DNA of 14,345 nt from Flavobacteriales bacterium (GTDB taxonomy: Bacteria > Bacteroidota > Bacteroidia > Flavobacteriales_F > PHOS-HE28): NCBI GenBank assembly GCA_020854015.1, contig JADZGG010000221.1, positions 1 through 14,345 on the forward strand. The letters are read 5' to 3'. Under the pieces are notes generated by a model, which saw only the letters and a list, made by a program, of their open reading frames with translations, made no database searches and was not told where the DNA came from. Of the stretch, positions 1 through 7,385 are shown piece by piece. Numbering within the stretch: position 1 is the first letter of the stretch; each line of letters begins with the position of its first letter. Position numbers and translations under genes: made by a program.

Positions 1-1
1 G

Positions 2-1000
2 ATCCTGTTCGTAGGTGCCGAGGGAAAGATGGAGATGGAGAAGGGGCCCGCTGCCGGGTATCGGATCGAAGGCCTTCCCATCCGTGGCTTTCAGCGTGGC
101 TCGATCATCAAGAACCTCGGCCTGCCCTGGCGCTTGTTGCGTAGCATGTGGAAAGCTCGTCGCATCGTTCGCACGTTCGCTCCACAAGTGGCCGTCGGAG
201 TAGGTGGCTATGCCAGCGGACCCACGCTCGCTGCTGCCCAACGGGCCGGAGTGCGCACCCTCATCCAGGAACAGAACAGTCATGCCGGGGCCACCAACCG
301 CATGCTCGCGCGAAAGGCCGATCGGATCTGTGTGGCCTACCCCGCCATGGAGCGCTACTTCCCCAAGGAAAAGATCCTGATGACCGGCAACCCCGTGCGT
401 GAAGAGGTCGTCCGACTGGAAGGGAAACGTCCACGTGGCCTTGAACAGTTCGGGTTGCAGGAAGGTCGCCCGGTCGTCTTCGTGACGGGTGGAAGCCTTG
501 GAGCACGCGGCATCAATCAGGGCATTGAAGCGTCGCTGCCCAAACTGAAGGAGCGTGGCGTGCAGCTCATCTGGCAGACCGGCACACCCTTCTACGGACA
601 AGCGGGTAACGCGGTGGAAGCGCTCGGCTACACCGACTGCAAGGTGATGGAGTTCGTTACGCGCATGGACCTGGCCTATGCAGTGGCCGATCTCGTGGTG
701 GCGCGTGCTGGTGCCATGAGCGTGAGCGAGCTGTGTCTGGTGCGTCTGCCCGCCATCCTGGTCCCCTTGCCCACGGCCGCAGAGGACCATCAGACCATGA
801 ACGCGCGTGCGTTGACCGATCGCGGTGCCGCGATCCTGGTGCGGGATGACCGCACCGTGACAGAGCTTGGGACCGTGATCCTTGAACTTCTGGCCGATCC
901 GAACAAGCTCAATGGACTGCGCTCCGCCATCGCCGGCATGGCCATCAGCAATGCGGCGGGGGCCATCGCTGCGGAAGTGATCCGACTGGCACGACAATGA
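2..1000 (+). CDS. murG: MurG, lipid II-forming N-acetylglucosaminyltransferase (5' end outside window)
   Basis: MurG transfers GlcNAc from UDP-GlcNAc to lipid I, making lipid II on the cytoplasmic face of the inner membrane. The reading frame is open from base 2 (ILFVGAEGK) through the ATG at 29, which is internal. About 332 residues are present against roughly 360 for the family, so only the N-terminal glycine-rich acceptor loop is missing. Visible family motifs are GGYASGP, EQNSHAGATNR (about 268-300), TGNPVR, the second-domain GGSLGARGIN (about 487-516), WQTG, and the UDP-GlcNAc-binding stretch ARAGAMSVSEL (701-733) followed by PLPTAAEDHQTMNA. The AEDHQ form is typical of Bacteroidota. Its stop overlaps the start of murC (ATGA), so the two are probably translationally coupled. 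Identification is secure from motifs and the dcw context; only the true start is unseen. Confidence 0.96.
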   Translation: MLFVGAEGKMEMEKGPAAGYRIEGLPIRGFQRGSIIKNLGLPWRLLRSMWKARRIVRTFAPQVAVGVGGYASGPTLAAAQRAGVRTLIQEQNSHAGATNRMLARKADRICVAYPAMERYFPKEKILMTGNPVREEVVRLEGKRPRGLEQFGLQEGRPVVFVTGGSLGARGINQGIEASLPKLKERGVQLIWQTGTPFYGQAGNAVEALGYTDCKVMEFVTRMDLAYAVADLVVARAGAMSVSELCLVRLPAILVPLPTAAEDHQTMNARALTDRGAAILVRDDRTVTELGTVILELLADPNKLNGLRSAIAGMAISNAAGAIAAEVIRLARQ

Positions 1001-2364
1001 TCATGGAACGACCCGACCTTCTCTATTTCATCGGCATCGGTGGCATTGGCATGAGCGGCCTCGCGCGGTACTACCGGCGCAGGGGCGCAGTGGTGGCAGG
1101 CTACGACCGGACGCCCAGTGAGCTCATCGGCCAGCTGCGGATGGAAGGGATCGAAGTGCAGTTCACCGAGGACCCCAGGGCCATTCCTTCTGAGTTCCGG
1201 GAAGCTGCACCCGGGTCGGTGCTGGTGGTCCGCACTCCCGCCGTTCCTGTTGACAGTCCGCTGCTCCGCTATTGGGAGGAACGCGGCGCGCGCATCCTGA
1301 AGCGCAGTGAAGTGCTGGGGCTCATCACCCGGGATCGACGCACGGTCGCTGTGGCGGGTACGCATGGAAAAACGACGGTGAGCACCATGCTCGCACACTT
1401 GCTGACCGCAGGAGGGGTGCGATGCAACGCATTCCTCGGCGGCATCAGTGCGAACTATGACACCAACGTGCTCCTGGATGATGGCGCTGTGGTGAACGTG
1501 GTGGAGGCGGACGAATACGATCGCAGTTTTCTGCGTTTATCACCTAGTGAGGCCATCATCACGGCCATGGACCCCGATCACTTGGACATTTACGGAACAG
1601 CGGAAGCGATGTACGCGGCCTATGCCGAGTTCGCAGCCTTGTGCACGGGGAAGTTGCTCGTGCACGAGCGCGTGATCGACCGCTTCGGCGGACCGAACGC
1701 GGTGCCCTATGCCATCGATGGACGGAACGGGGTGAAGGCGGCGAACGTGCGTGTGGAAGGCGGGGCGTACCACTTCGACCTCGTCCTCGGTGAAAGGACC
1801 CTGGAGGACCTCACCCTGGGCATGCCCGGTCGGCATAACGTGGAGAACGCGGTCGCTGCATCGGCCATGGCGCTTGATCTTGGGGTGCCTGAGGACCGTC
1901 TGCGGAAAGGTCTGGCAGGCTTTCTAGGGGTCAGGCGGCGATTCGAATTGCGGGCACGGACCACGAATAGCGTCTTCATCGATGACTATGCCCACCACCC
2001 GGCCGAGCTTGATGCCTGCATCCGGAGCGCCCGTGAGCTCCATCCGGGACGTCGGATCACCGGCATTTTCCAGCCCCACCTCTTCACCCGCACCCGCGAC
2101 CTGGCCGCGGGGTTCGCAGAGAGCTTGGCCCAGTTGGATGAGTTGATCCTGCTCGATATCTACCCGGCGCGCGAGCTACCCTTGCCGGGAATTACGAGCG
2201 CCTGGCTGCTGGATCAAGTGCCACTAAAGAACAAGACCCTGTGTACAAAAGAGGCTTTGGTGCCTCTGTTGCGCACGCGGGATGTGGACATCTTGCTTGC
2301 GCTTGGCGCGGGCGATATCGACCGGGAGGTCCCTGTCATCGCGGCCATGCTGAACGAACGTTGA
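997..2364 (+). CDS. murC: MurC, UDP-N-acetylmuramate--L-alanine ligase
   Basis: MurC is the ATP-dependent cytoplasmic ligase that adds L-alanine to UDP-MurNAc, the first step of the peptidoglycan stem peptide. At 455 residues it has the usual family length. Domains are in the expected order: an N-terminal Rossmann-like UDP-binding fold (YFIGIGGIGMSGLARYY), the central ATP-binding domain with P-loop GTHGKTT at residues 121-127, EADEYDRSFL and DPDHLDIYG, GRHNVENAVAA, and the C-terminal domain with RRRFE, DDYAHHPAE and FQPHLFTRT. The DDYAHHP motif separates MurC from MurD, MurE and MurF. The start at 997 gives the 4-bp overlap with murG; an in-frame ATG at 1003 (MERPDLLYF) is an equally plausible start. 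The gene ends 2 bp before ftsQ. Nothing looks damaged. Confidence 0.97.
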   Translation: MIMERPDLLYFIGIGGIGMSGLARYYRRRGAVVAGYDRTPSELIGQLRMEGIEVQFTEDPRAIPSEFREAAPGSVLVVRTPAVPVDSPLLRYWEERGARILKRSEVLGLITRDRRTVAVAGTHGKTTVSTMLAHLLTAGGVRCNAFLGGISANYDTNVLLDDGAVVNVVEADEYDRSFLRLSPSEAIITAMDPDHLDIYGTAEAMYAAYAEFAALCTGKLLVHERVIDRFGGPNAVPYAIDGRNGVKAANVRVEGGAYHFDLVLGERTLEDLTLGMPGRHNVENAVAASAMALDLGVPEDRLRKGLAGFLGVRRRFELRARTTNSVFIDDYAHHPAELDACIRSARELHPGRRITGIFQPHLFTRTRDLAAGFAESLAQLDELILLDIYPARELPLPGITSAWLLDQVPLKNKTLCTKEALVPLLRTRDVDILLALGAGDIDREVPVIAAMLNER

Positions 2365-2366
2365 TA

Positions 2367-3167
2367 ATGCTGAAGATCAAGCGCTTCCTGAAGCCTGTGG
2401 GCATGATCCTGGGGATCTTGGCCATCGTGGTCGCGCTCGGTTTTGTGGAGCACAGCAGCGAACGTCGCCCTGTGACGGCCCTCGACGTGGAGGTCGACCA
2501 GCCTGCGGATGTCCAGTTCATTGATGCCGATGCGGTGCGTGCCCTGGTGCTGGAGAACGGCGATGGCTTGATCGGCAGCGCCATGGGCGAAGTGGAGATG
2601 ACCGCCATCGAAGAGCGCCTCCGCAGCCTGGCCTGTGTGTCCGATGCCGACGTGTACCACACGCTTGACGGAACCATGCACGTTCGGGTGAAGCAGCGCT
2701 TGCCCATCGTCCGGGTCTTCAACGCGGATGGTTCGAACTTCTACATCGACCGCGACGGTTGGAGCATGCCTCCCACGGATACTTACACACCCCGTGTGCT
2801 CGTGGTCACCGGGGAGCTTTATGAGCCCTTTCGCGAAGGTGAGCACCTAGTGACGGCGACCGACACCCTGAAGGCGCATACCCGTAGCGACGAGATCCTG
2901 GCACTGGCACGTACCATCACGGCCGATCCCTTCTGGAACGCCATGATCGATCAAGCGGTCGTGGACCTGAACGGTGAATTCGAACTGATCCCCCGCATCG
3001 GTGGTCAACGCATCGCCGTCGGTAACGGTACCGATCTGGAAGCCCGACTCGACAAGCTCCGCCTTTTCTACGCGAAAGGCATCCCGCAAGTGGACTGGAG
3101 GCGGTACGCGCGGATCGACGTGCGCTTCGCCGACCAGATCGTATGCACCAAACGAATGACGCCCTAA
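2367..3167 (+). CDS. ftsQ: FtsQ, division protein with POTRA domain
   Basis: FtsQ is a single-pass inner-membrane protein that in studied bacteria bridges early and late divisome components through its periplasmic domain. The ATG at 2367 lies 2 bp after the murC stop (TGATAATG) and gives MLKIKRFLKP. A longer reading to 2241 would overlap murC by about 120 bases and adds a Cys/Arg/Gly-rich stretch unlike FtsQ, so it is rejected. The 266-residue product has a short basic cytoplasmic tail, one membrane helix at about 11-27, a POTRA-like region at about 36-110, then the beta domain with KQRLPIVRVFN, FYIDRDGWSMP and PRVLVVTGE. These are FtsQ-typical in Bacteroidota. FtsQ is poorly conserved overall, so position between murC and ftsA is an important part of the call. 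The stop is 1 bp before the ftsA start. Confidence 0.93.
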   Translation: MLKIKRFLKPVGMILGILAIVVALGFVEHSSERRPVTALDVEVDQPADVQFIDADAVRALVLENGDGLIGSAMGEVEMTAIEERLRSLACVSDADVYHTLDGTMHVRVKQRLPIVRVFNADGSNFYIDRDGWSMPPTDTYTPRVLVVTGELYEPFREGEHLVTATDTLKAHTRSDEILALARTITADPFWNAMIDQAVVDLNGEFELIPRIGGQRIAVGNGTDLEARLDKLRLFYAKGIPQVDWRRYARIDVRFADQIVCTKRMTP

Positions 3168-3168
3168 C

Positions 3169-4473
3169 GTGAGCGACAACATGCATCAGCAGCAAGAAGA
3201 CATCGTGGCCGGCCTGGATATCGGCACCACCAAGATCGCCTGCATCGTAGGGCGCAGGAATGAGCAGGGCAAGATCGAGATCCTCGGCATGGGCAAGTCA
3301 CGCAGCGACGGAGTGAGCCGTGGTGTGGTCAGCAACATCCAGAAGACCGTTGACAGCATCAAGGAGGCCGTACGTGAAGCGGAGAACAGCGCGGGTGTGG
3401 ACATCCAGACCGTGAACGTGGGCATCGCCGGACAGCACATCCGCAGCATGCACCATCGGGGCATGATCACGCGCCAGAGCCTGGAAGAGGAGATCCGCCA
3501 ACAGGACATCGACGCCTTGATCGACGACATGTACAAGCTGGTGATGCCCGCCGGCGAAGAGATCATCCACGTGCTTCCACAGGAGTACATCGTGGACAAC
3601 GAGCAGGGCATCAAGGACCCGATCGGCATGAGCGGTGTTCGCCTCGAGGCGAACTTCCACATCATCAGCGGGCAGGTCACCGCTGCGCGCAACATCAACC
3701 AGTGCGTGCATCGTGCCAATCTGGAAGTGACCGAGTTGATCCTGGAGCCACTGGCCAGCGCCGACGCGGTTCTTAGCGCAGAGGAGAAGGAAGCCGGAGT
3801 GGTGCTCGTCGATATCGGTGGTGGTACCACGGACATCGCCATCTTCTCGGAGAACATCATCCGTCACACGGCCGTGATCCCTTTCGGTGGCAACGTGATC
3901 ACCGAGGACATCAAGATGGGTTGTGCCATTCTGCGCGATCAGGCCGAGCTGCTGAAGACGCGCTTCGGTAGCGCCCTCGCTGCGGAGAACAAGGAGAACG
4001 AAGTGGTGTGCATCCCCGGTCTGCGCGGTCGCGAACCCAAGGAGATCAGCGTGAAGAACCTCGCTCACATCATCCAATGCCGCATGGAGGAGATCCTCGA
4101 GCACGTGCACTTCGAGATCAAGAACAGTGGATTGGAGAAGCAGTTGAACGCTGGTGGCATCGTGCTTACAGGTGGTGGCGCACAGCTCAAGCACCTGCGT
4201 CAGCTCACCGAGTACATCACCGGGCTCAGCACACGCATCGGATACCCCAACGAGCACCTCGCTCCGAGCAAGGTGGTCGATGTAACGAGCCCGCTGTACG
4301 CCACCGGTGTCGGCCTCGTGATGCGTGGCTTTAGCCACCTCGACCGCAGCCGTCCGCGTGTGGAGAAGACCAACAAGGTGGAGGTAACGACCCACTCCGC
4401 CAACCGCGTGGGCAGCTGGTTCACCCAGGTGCTCGACAAGGCTTCCGAGTTCATGAAGGACGACGAGAGCTGA
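3169..4473 (+). CDS. ftsA: FtsA, actin-like membrane anchor for FtsZ
   Basis: FtsA is an actin-fold ATPase that ties FtsZ filaments to the inner membrane and recruits later division proteins. The product is 434 residues. Visible are the phosphate-1 loop (GLDIGTTKIACIVG, about 15-28), the FtsA-specific SHS2/1C region around VNVGIAGQHIRS, the phosphate-2 loop DIGGGTTDIA (215-224), the adenosine motif TGGGAQ (334-339), and a C-terminal amphipathic segment (about 413-430, with W, F and L on one face) acting as the membrane-targeting helix. The GTG at 3169 sits 1 bp after the ftsQ stop. An in-frame ATG at 3181 (MHQQQED) is an alternative that would lose four residues. No Shine-Dalgarno is visible, as is common in this phylum. 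All ATPase motifs look intact. Confidence 0.97.
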   Translation: MSDNMHQQQEDIVAGLDIGTTKIACIVGRRNEQGKIEILGMGKSRSDGVSRGVVSNIQKTVDSIKEAVREAENSAGVDIQTVNVGIAGQHIRSMHHRGMITRQSLEEEIRQQDIDALIDDMYKLVMPAGEEIIHVLPQEYIVDNEQGIKDPIGMSGVRLEANFHIISGQVTAARNINQCVHRANLEVTELILEPLASADAVLSAEEKEAGVVLVDIGGGTTDIAIFSENIIRHTAVIPFGGNVITEDIKMGCAILRDQAELLKTRFGSALAAENKENEVVCIPGLRGREPKEISVKNLAHIIQCRMEEILEHVHFEIKNSGLEKQLNAGGIVLTGGGAQLKHLRQLTEYITGLSTRIGYPNEHLAPSKVVDVTSPLYATGVGLVMRGFSHLDRSRPRVEKTNKVEVTTHSANRVGSWFTQVLDKASEFMKDDES

Positions 4474-4517
4474 TCCGATCCGCCAAGCCCCAACCCCAAC
4501 GATCAATTCCCAACGCA

Positions 4518-6143
4518 ATGAAATTCGACCTTCCCAACGAGCTCGCCTCCATCATCAAGGTGATCGGCGTGGGTGGCGGCGGCAGCAATGCCGTGAACCA
4601 CATGCACGCCCACGGCATCCAGGGCGTTGATTTCATCATCTGCAACACCGATCGTCAGGCGCTCGACATGAGCCTGATCCCCGTGAAGCTCCAACTCGGC
4701 GCGGCCCTCACTGAAGGGCTCGGCGCAGGTAGCATTCCCGAGCGTGGCAAGAGCGCGGCGCAGGAGAACCTCGACGAGATCCGGCAGCTGCTCAGCACCC
4801 GCACGAAGATGGTGTTCATCACCGCAGGCATGGGTGGTGGAACGGGTACGGGTGCAGCTCCGGTGATCGCGCGCATCGCCCGGGAGCTCGGCATCCTTAC
4901 TGTGGGTATCGTCACCATGCCTTTCAAGTGGGAGGGTCGCAAACGTGTCCAACAGGCCAACGCCGGTATCGAGGAGATGCGCCAAGCCGTGGACACGCTG
5001 CTGGTGATCAACAATGACCGCTTGCGCGAGCTCTTCGGCAACCTCACCCTGGACGATGCCTTCGCCCATGCCGACAACGTGCTCACCACCGCGGCCCGTG
5101 GCATCGCCGACATCATCACCGTTACCGGAAAGGTGAACGTGGACTTCGAGGCTGTGCGCACGGTGATGACCAACAGTGGCGTGGCCATCATGGGCATGGC
5201 GGAGGCCGAAGGGGAGGACCGCGCTCAACGTGCGGCCATGGAGGCCCTCGCTTCGCCCTTGCTCAACGACAACGACATCCGCGGCGCCAAGTATGTGCTG
5301 CTGAACGTGGCCCACGGAGAGCGAACGCTCGCCATGGACGAGATGAGCGAGATCACCGATCACATCCAGGAAGCTGCTGGCAGCAGTGCCGATGTGATCT
5401 TCGGCTATTGCCAGGACCTCACGCTTGGTGAGCGTTTGCGTGTCACCGTGATCGCCACGGGCTTCAACCTGAACAGCAACGGCACGCCCATGGAGGAGCC
5501 GCTGGCCGAGCGGATCGTAACAGGCCTCTATGATGCCGCGACCCCTGTGACCACTCCGTTGTCGAACCCCTTTGCAACCCCTGTTGCTCCTGTGCAACAG
5601 TCATCGGCTCCGGTCCCTTTCGAACCCTACCTGAAGCCTGTTGAGGCTCCCGAGGCTCCCGTGCAGCAGCAAGGTGCGATCGAGTTCGATGAAGTGCCGG
5701 TGCGAACTGCTCCTGTGCAACCGGTCGCCGTGGATCCTCCAGCTCCTCCTGCTCCCCCTCGTGAGGAAGTGGTGCGCCTGAACCTATATGACGCTCCGGA
5801 ACCGAGCACGCAGGCTCATGTGGAGACCCCGGTGAACGCAGCGTCGACCGCACCCGCACCCTCCAACGAGCCACGTGTGGCACCTGTGGAGCATTCGAAC
5901 CGTGTGGAGGACCGCCTGGCCCGCGTGCGTGAGATGAGCATCCGCCTGCGCTCCCCGAACGGGCTCAGTGAAATGGAGCGTGAGCCTGCCTACCGCCGCA
6001 AGAACGTGGTGCTGAACGACGTGCCTAACAGCGCCGATAGCACCATGAGCCGCTACACGTTGAACGAGGAAACGGATGAGAACGGTGAGCGCCGTGTGGA
6101 GCTTCGCCGCAACAACCCGTTCCTCCACGATAACGTTGATTGA
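4518..6143 (+). CDS. ftsZ: FtsZ, tubulin-like GTPase of the Z ring
   Basis: FtsZ polymerises with GTP into the Z ring that organises septal wall synthesis. The 541-residue product has a normal globular core (about 1-318): IKVIGVGGGGSNAVNHM, the tubulin signature GGGTGTG at 106-112, the NNDRL region, DNVLTTAARGI, and the T7 loop at about 205-213. The T7 loop reads NVDFEAV, whereas E. coli has NVDFADV. The second catalytic aspartate is therefore Ala212 here (codon gct, 5151-5153), with Glu just before it. The core is followed by an unusually long Pro/Val/Ala-rich linker (about 319-470) and a conserved end with PAYRRKNV and the extreme tail NNPFLHDNVD, the Bacteroidota version of the C-terminal peptide that binds FtsA. 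A 44-bp spacer without a clear ribosome site separates it from ftsA. The frame is intact throughout. Confidence 0.97.
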   Translation: MKFDLPNELASIIKVIGVGGGGSNAVNHMHAHGIQGVDFIICNTDRQALDMSLIPVKLQLGAALTEGLGAGSIPERGKSAAQENLDEIRQLLSTRTKMVFITAGMGGGTGTGAAPVIARIARELGILTVGIVTMPFKWEGRKRVQQANAGIEEMRQAVDTLLVINNDRLRELFGNLTLDDAFAHADNVLTTAARGIADIITVTGKVNVDFEAVRTVMTNSGVAIMGMAEAEGEDRAQRAAMEALASPLLNDNDIRGAKYVLLNVAHGERTLAMDEMSEITDHIQEAAGSSADVIFGYCQDLTLGERLRVTVIATGFNLNSNGTPMEEPLAERIVTGLYDAATPVTTPLSNPFATPVAPVQQSSAPVPFEPYLKPVEAPEAPVQQQGAIEFDEVPVRTAPVQPVAVDPPAPPAPPREEVVRLNLYDAPEPSTQAHVETPVNAASTAPAPSNEPRVAPVEHSNRVEDRLARVREMSIRLRSPNGLSEMEREPAYRRKNVVLNDVPNSADSTMSRYTLNEETDENGERRVELRRNNPFLHDNVD

Positions 6144-6145
6144 GC

Positions 6146-6604
6146 ATGAGCCTTCAGCAGCGCATCGATGCGGACATCAAGGCCGCGATGCTGGCCCGCG
6201 ACAAGGACCGATTGAACGCATTGCGGGCCATCAAGAGCGCGATCCTGCTGGAGCTCACCAAGGAGGGTGGGGGTACGGACGGCATCACCGAGGAAGCCGG
6301 ATTGCGACTGCTCCAGAAGCTGCACAAGCAGCGTGCGGAAGCCGCCACCATCTTCCATCAGCAAGGAAGGCCGGATCTGGCCGGGGAGGATGAGGCGCAA
6401 GCCCTGGTGATCAGTGCGTACCTGCCGGCGCGCTTGAGCGAAGCGGAAGTGGAAGCTGAAGTGCGCAAGATCATCGCGGAGCTTGGTGCGACCGACATGA
6501 AGTCGATGGGCAAGGTGATGAGCGAGACGAACGCGAAGTTGGCCGGAAAGGCGGAGGGCAGCATGGTAGCTGCTCTCGTGAAACGCATCCTCGCCGGATC
6601 CTGA
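6146..6604 (+). CDS. YqeY/GatB-like domain protein
   Basis: This is a 152-residue, helix-rich protein of the YqeY family, which resembles the C-terminal (tRNA-contacting) domain of GatB of the tRNA-dependent amidotransferase. The role of free-standing YqeY proteins is not settled. Length and motifs fit the family: N-terminal QQRIDADIKAAMLARDKDRL, ALRAIKSAIL, an EAATIFHQQGRPDLA segment, SAYLPARLSEAEVEAEV, and the C-terminal MGKVMSETNAKLAGKAEGS (KxMGxVM and KxxGxAxG pattern). The start chosen is the ATG at 6146, 2 bp after the ftsZ stop. A TTG at 6140 overlapping that stop would add only two residues. The tight spacing makes it the last gene of the dcw transcript. A perfect 8-bp inverted repeat spans its stop codon. 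Confidence 0.92.
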   Translation: MSLQQRIDADIKAAMLARDKDRLNALRAIKSAILLELTKEGGGTDGITEEAGLRLLQKLHKQRAEAATIFHQQGRPDLAGEDEAQALVISAYLPARLSEAEVEAEVRKIIAELGATDMKSMGKVMSETNAKLAGKAEGSMVAALVKRILAGS

Positions 6605-6696
6605 TCCGGCAGTGAACGATACGTTGGGGTAGCGGCGGCGGGTCCATCGTGGGATGGCCGCCGCCGCGCTTGTTCCAGAGCTAGCCTACCTGGAAC
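6593..6696. terminator. Hairpin cluster between convergent dcw operon and response regulator gene
   Basis: Three inverted repeats lie in about 100 bases where two convergent transcripts meet. GCCGGATC/GATCCGGC (6593-6600 and 6603-6610) spans the YqeY-like stop. GCGGCGGCGG/CCGCCGCCGC (6632-6641 and 6658-6667) forms a 10-bp GC stem with extra TCC/GGA pairing inside the loop. GTTCCAG/CTGGAAC (6672-6678 and 6690-6696) spans the response-regulator stop. None is followed by a T tract on either strand, so classical intrinsic termination is not shown. The set may act as a bidirectional transcription or RNA-decay barrier. The inverted repeats are seen; the function is inferred. Confidence 0.5.
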
Positions 6697-7385
6697 TTGA
6701 AGCCGACGCCATGCACGTTCATGATCTGCACGTTCGGGTCATGGCGCAGGTACTTCCGCAATCGGCTGATGAACACGTCGAGGCTGCGGCCCAGGAAGTA
6801 GGTGTCGTCGCCCCAGACCATGTTCAATACCAGTTCCCGAGGCAGTACCTGATCGCGGTGCATACAGAGCAGGCGAAGCACATCCGCTTCCTTCTTCGTG
6901 AGCTTGCGTTCCTCATCGGGATGCTTGAGCACCAGGTTGCGGTGGTCGAAGGAATAGGTGCCGATCTCGAAGACCTCACGTGATCGGGTGTCGTCGCCAA
7001 GTCCTTTGGTCCGACGCAGGATCGCTTCAATGCGAAGTATCAATTCCTCATGGCTGAAGGGCTTGGTCAGGTAGTCGTCCCCACCGGCCTTGAAACCCGC
7101 GATGCGATCGTCTGTCTGGCTCTTCGCGGTGAGGAAAACGATCGGGATGCGCTGGTCCGTGAGGCGGATGTCCTCGGCCAGGCTGAAACCGTCCTTGTGC
7201 GGCAACATGACATCCAGCACGCACAGGTCATAGGGGTGCTCGTTGAAGTACTTGAGCCCCTCCTTGCCATCTCGGCAAAGGTGTACCCCGTACCCCTTGC
7301 GCTTGAGCGCGTCCTGGATCACGAAGCCCAGGTTCTGGTCGTCCTCCACCAGCAGGATGTTCGCTTTCGTCGCGGTCATGGTCAT
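6681..7385 (-). CDS. OmpR-family response regulator, RprY-like
   Basis: This is a DNA-binding response regulator, the output half of a two-component system with the kinase directly upstream. It has 234 residues. The receiver domain (about 8-125) carries the acidic pair Asp15/Asp16, phosphoacceptor Asp58 in CVLDVMLP, Thr86 in FLTAK and Lys108 in TKPF. The OmpR/PhoB winged-helix domain (about 138-232) shows LTKKEADVLRLL, RSLDVFISRLRKYL and the final wing NVHGVGFKF. The pattern DVFISRLRKYLRHDPNVQI resembles the RprY group of Bacteroidota. The first ATG (7383-7385) overlaps the kinase stop by 4 bp (ATGA), indicating coupled translation; a second ATG two codons on is possible. Target genes cannot be read from the sequence. 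It ends in a hairpin, tail to tail with the dcw operon. Confidence 0.95.
   Translation of the reverse strand: MTMTATKANILLVEDDQNLGFVIQDALKRKGYGVHLCRDGKEGLKYFNEHPYDLCVLDVMLPHKDGFSLAEDIRLTDQRIPIVFLTAKSQTDDRIAGFKAGGDDYLTKPFSHEELILRIEAILRRTKGLGDDTRSREVFEIGTYSFDHRNLVLKHPDEERKLTKKEADVLRLLCMHRDQVLPRELVLNMVWGDDTYFLGRSLDVFISRLRKYLRHDPNVQIMNVHGVGFKFQVG

Noticed and set aside
2241..2366. A 42-codon N-terminal extension of ftsQ.
   Set aside because: It overlaps murC in another frame, its composition is unlike FtsQ, and the ATG at 2367 gives the expected basic tail plus membrane helix.
3298..4518. A 406-codon open frame on the - strand opposite ftsA, with similar long frames opposite ftsZ (4503-5597) and opposite the beta-barrel gene (11528-12463, + strand).
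   Set aside because: They lie wholly or almost wholly opposite strongly recognised genes, are His/Val/Asp-rich without domain motifs, and are expected by-products of GC-rich codon bias.
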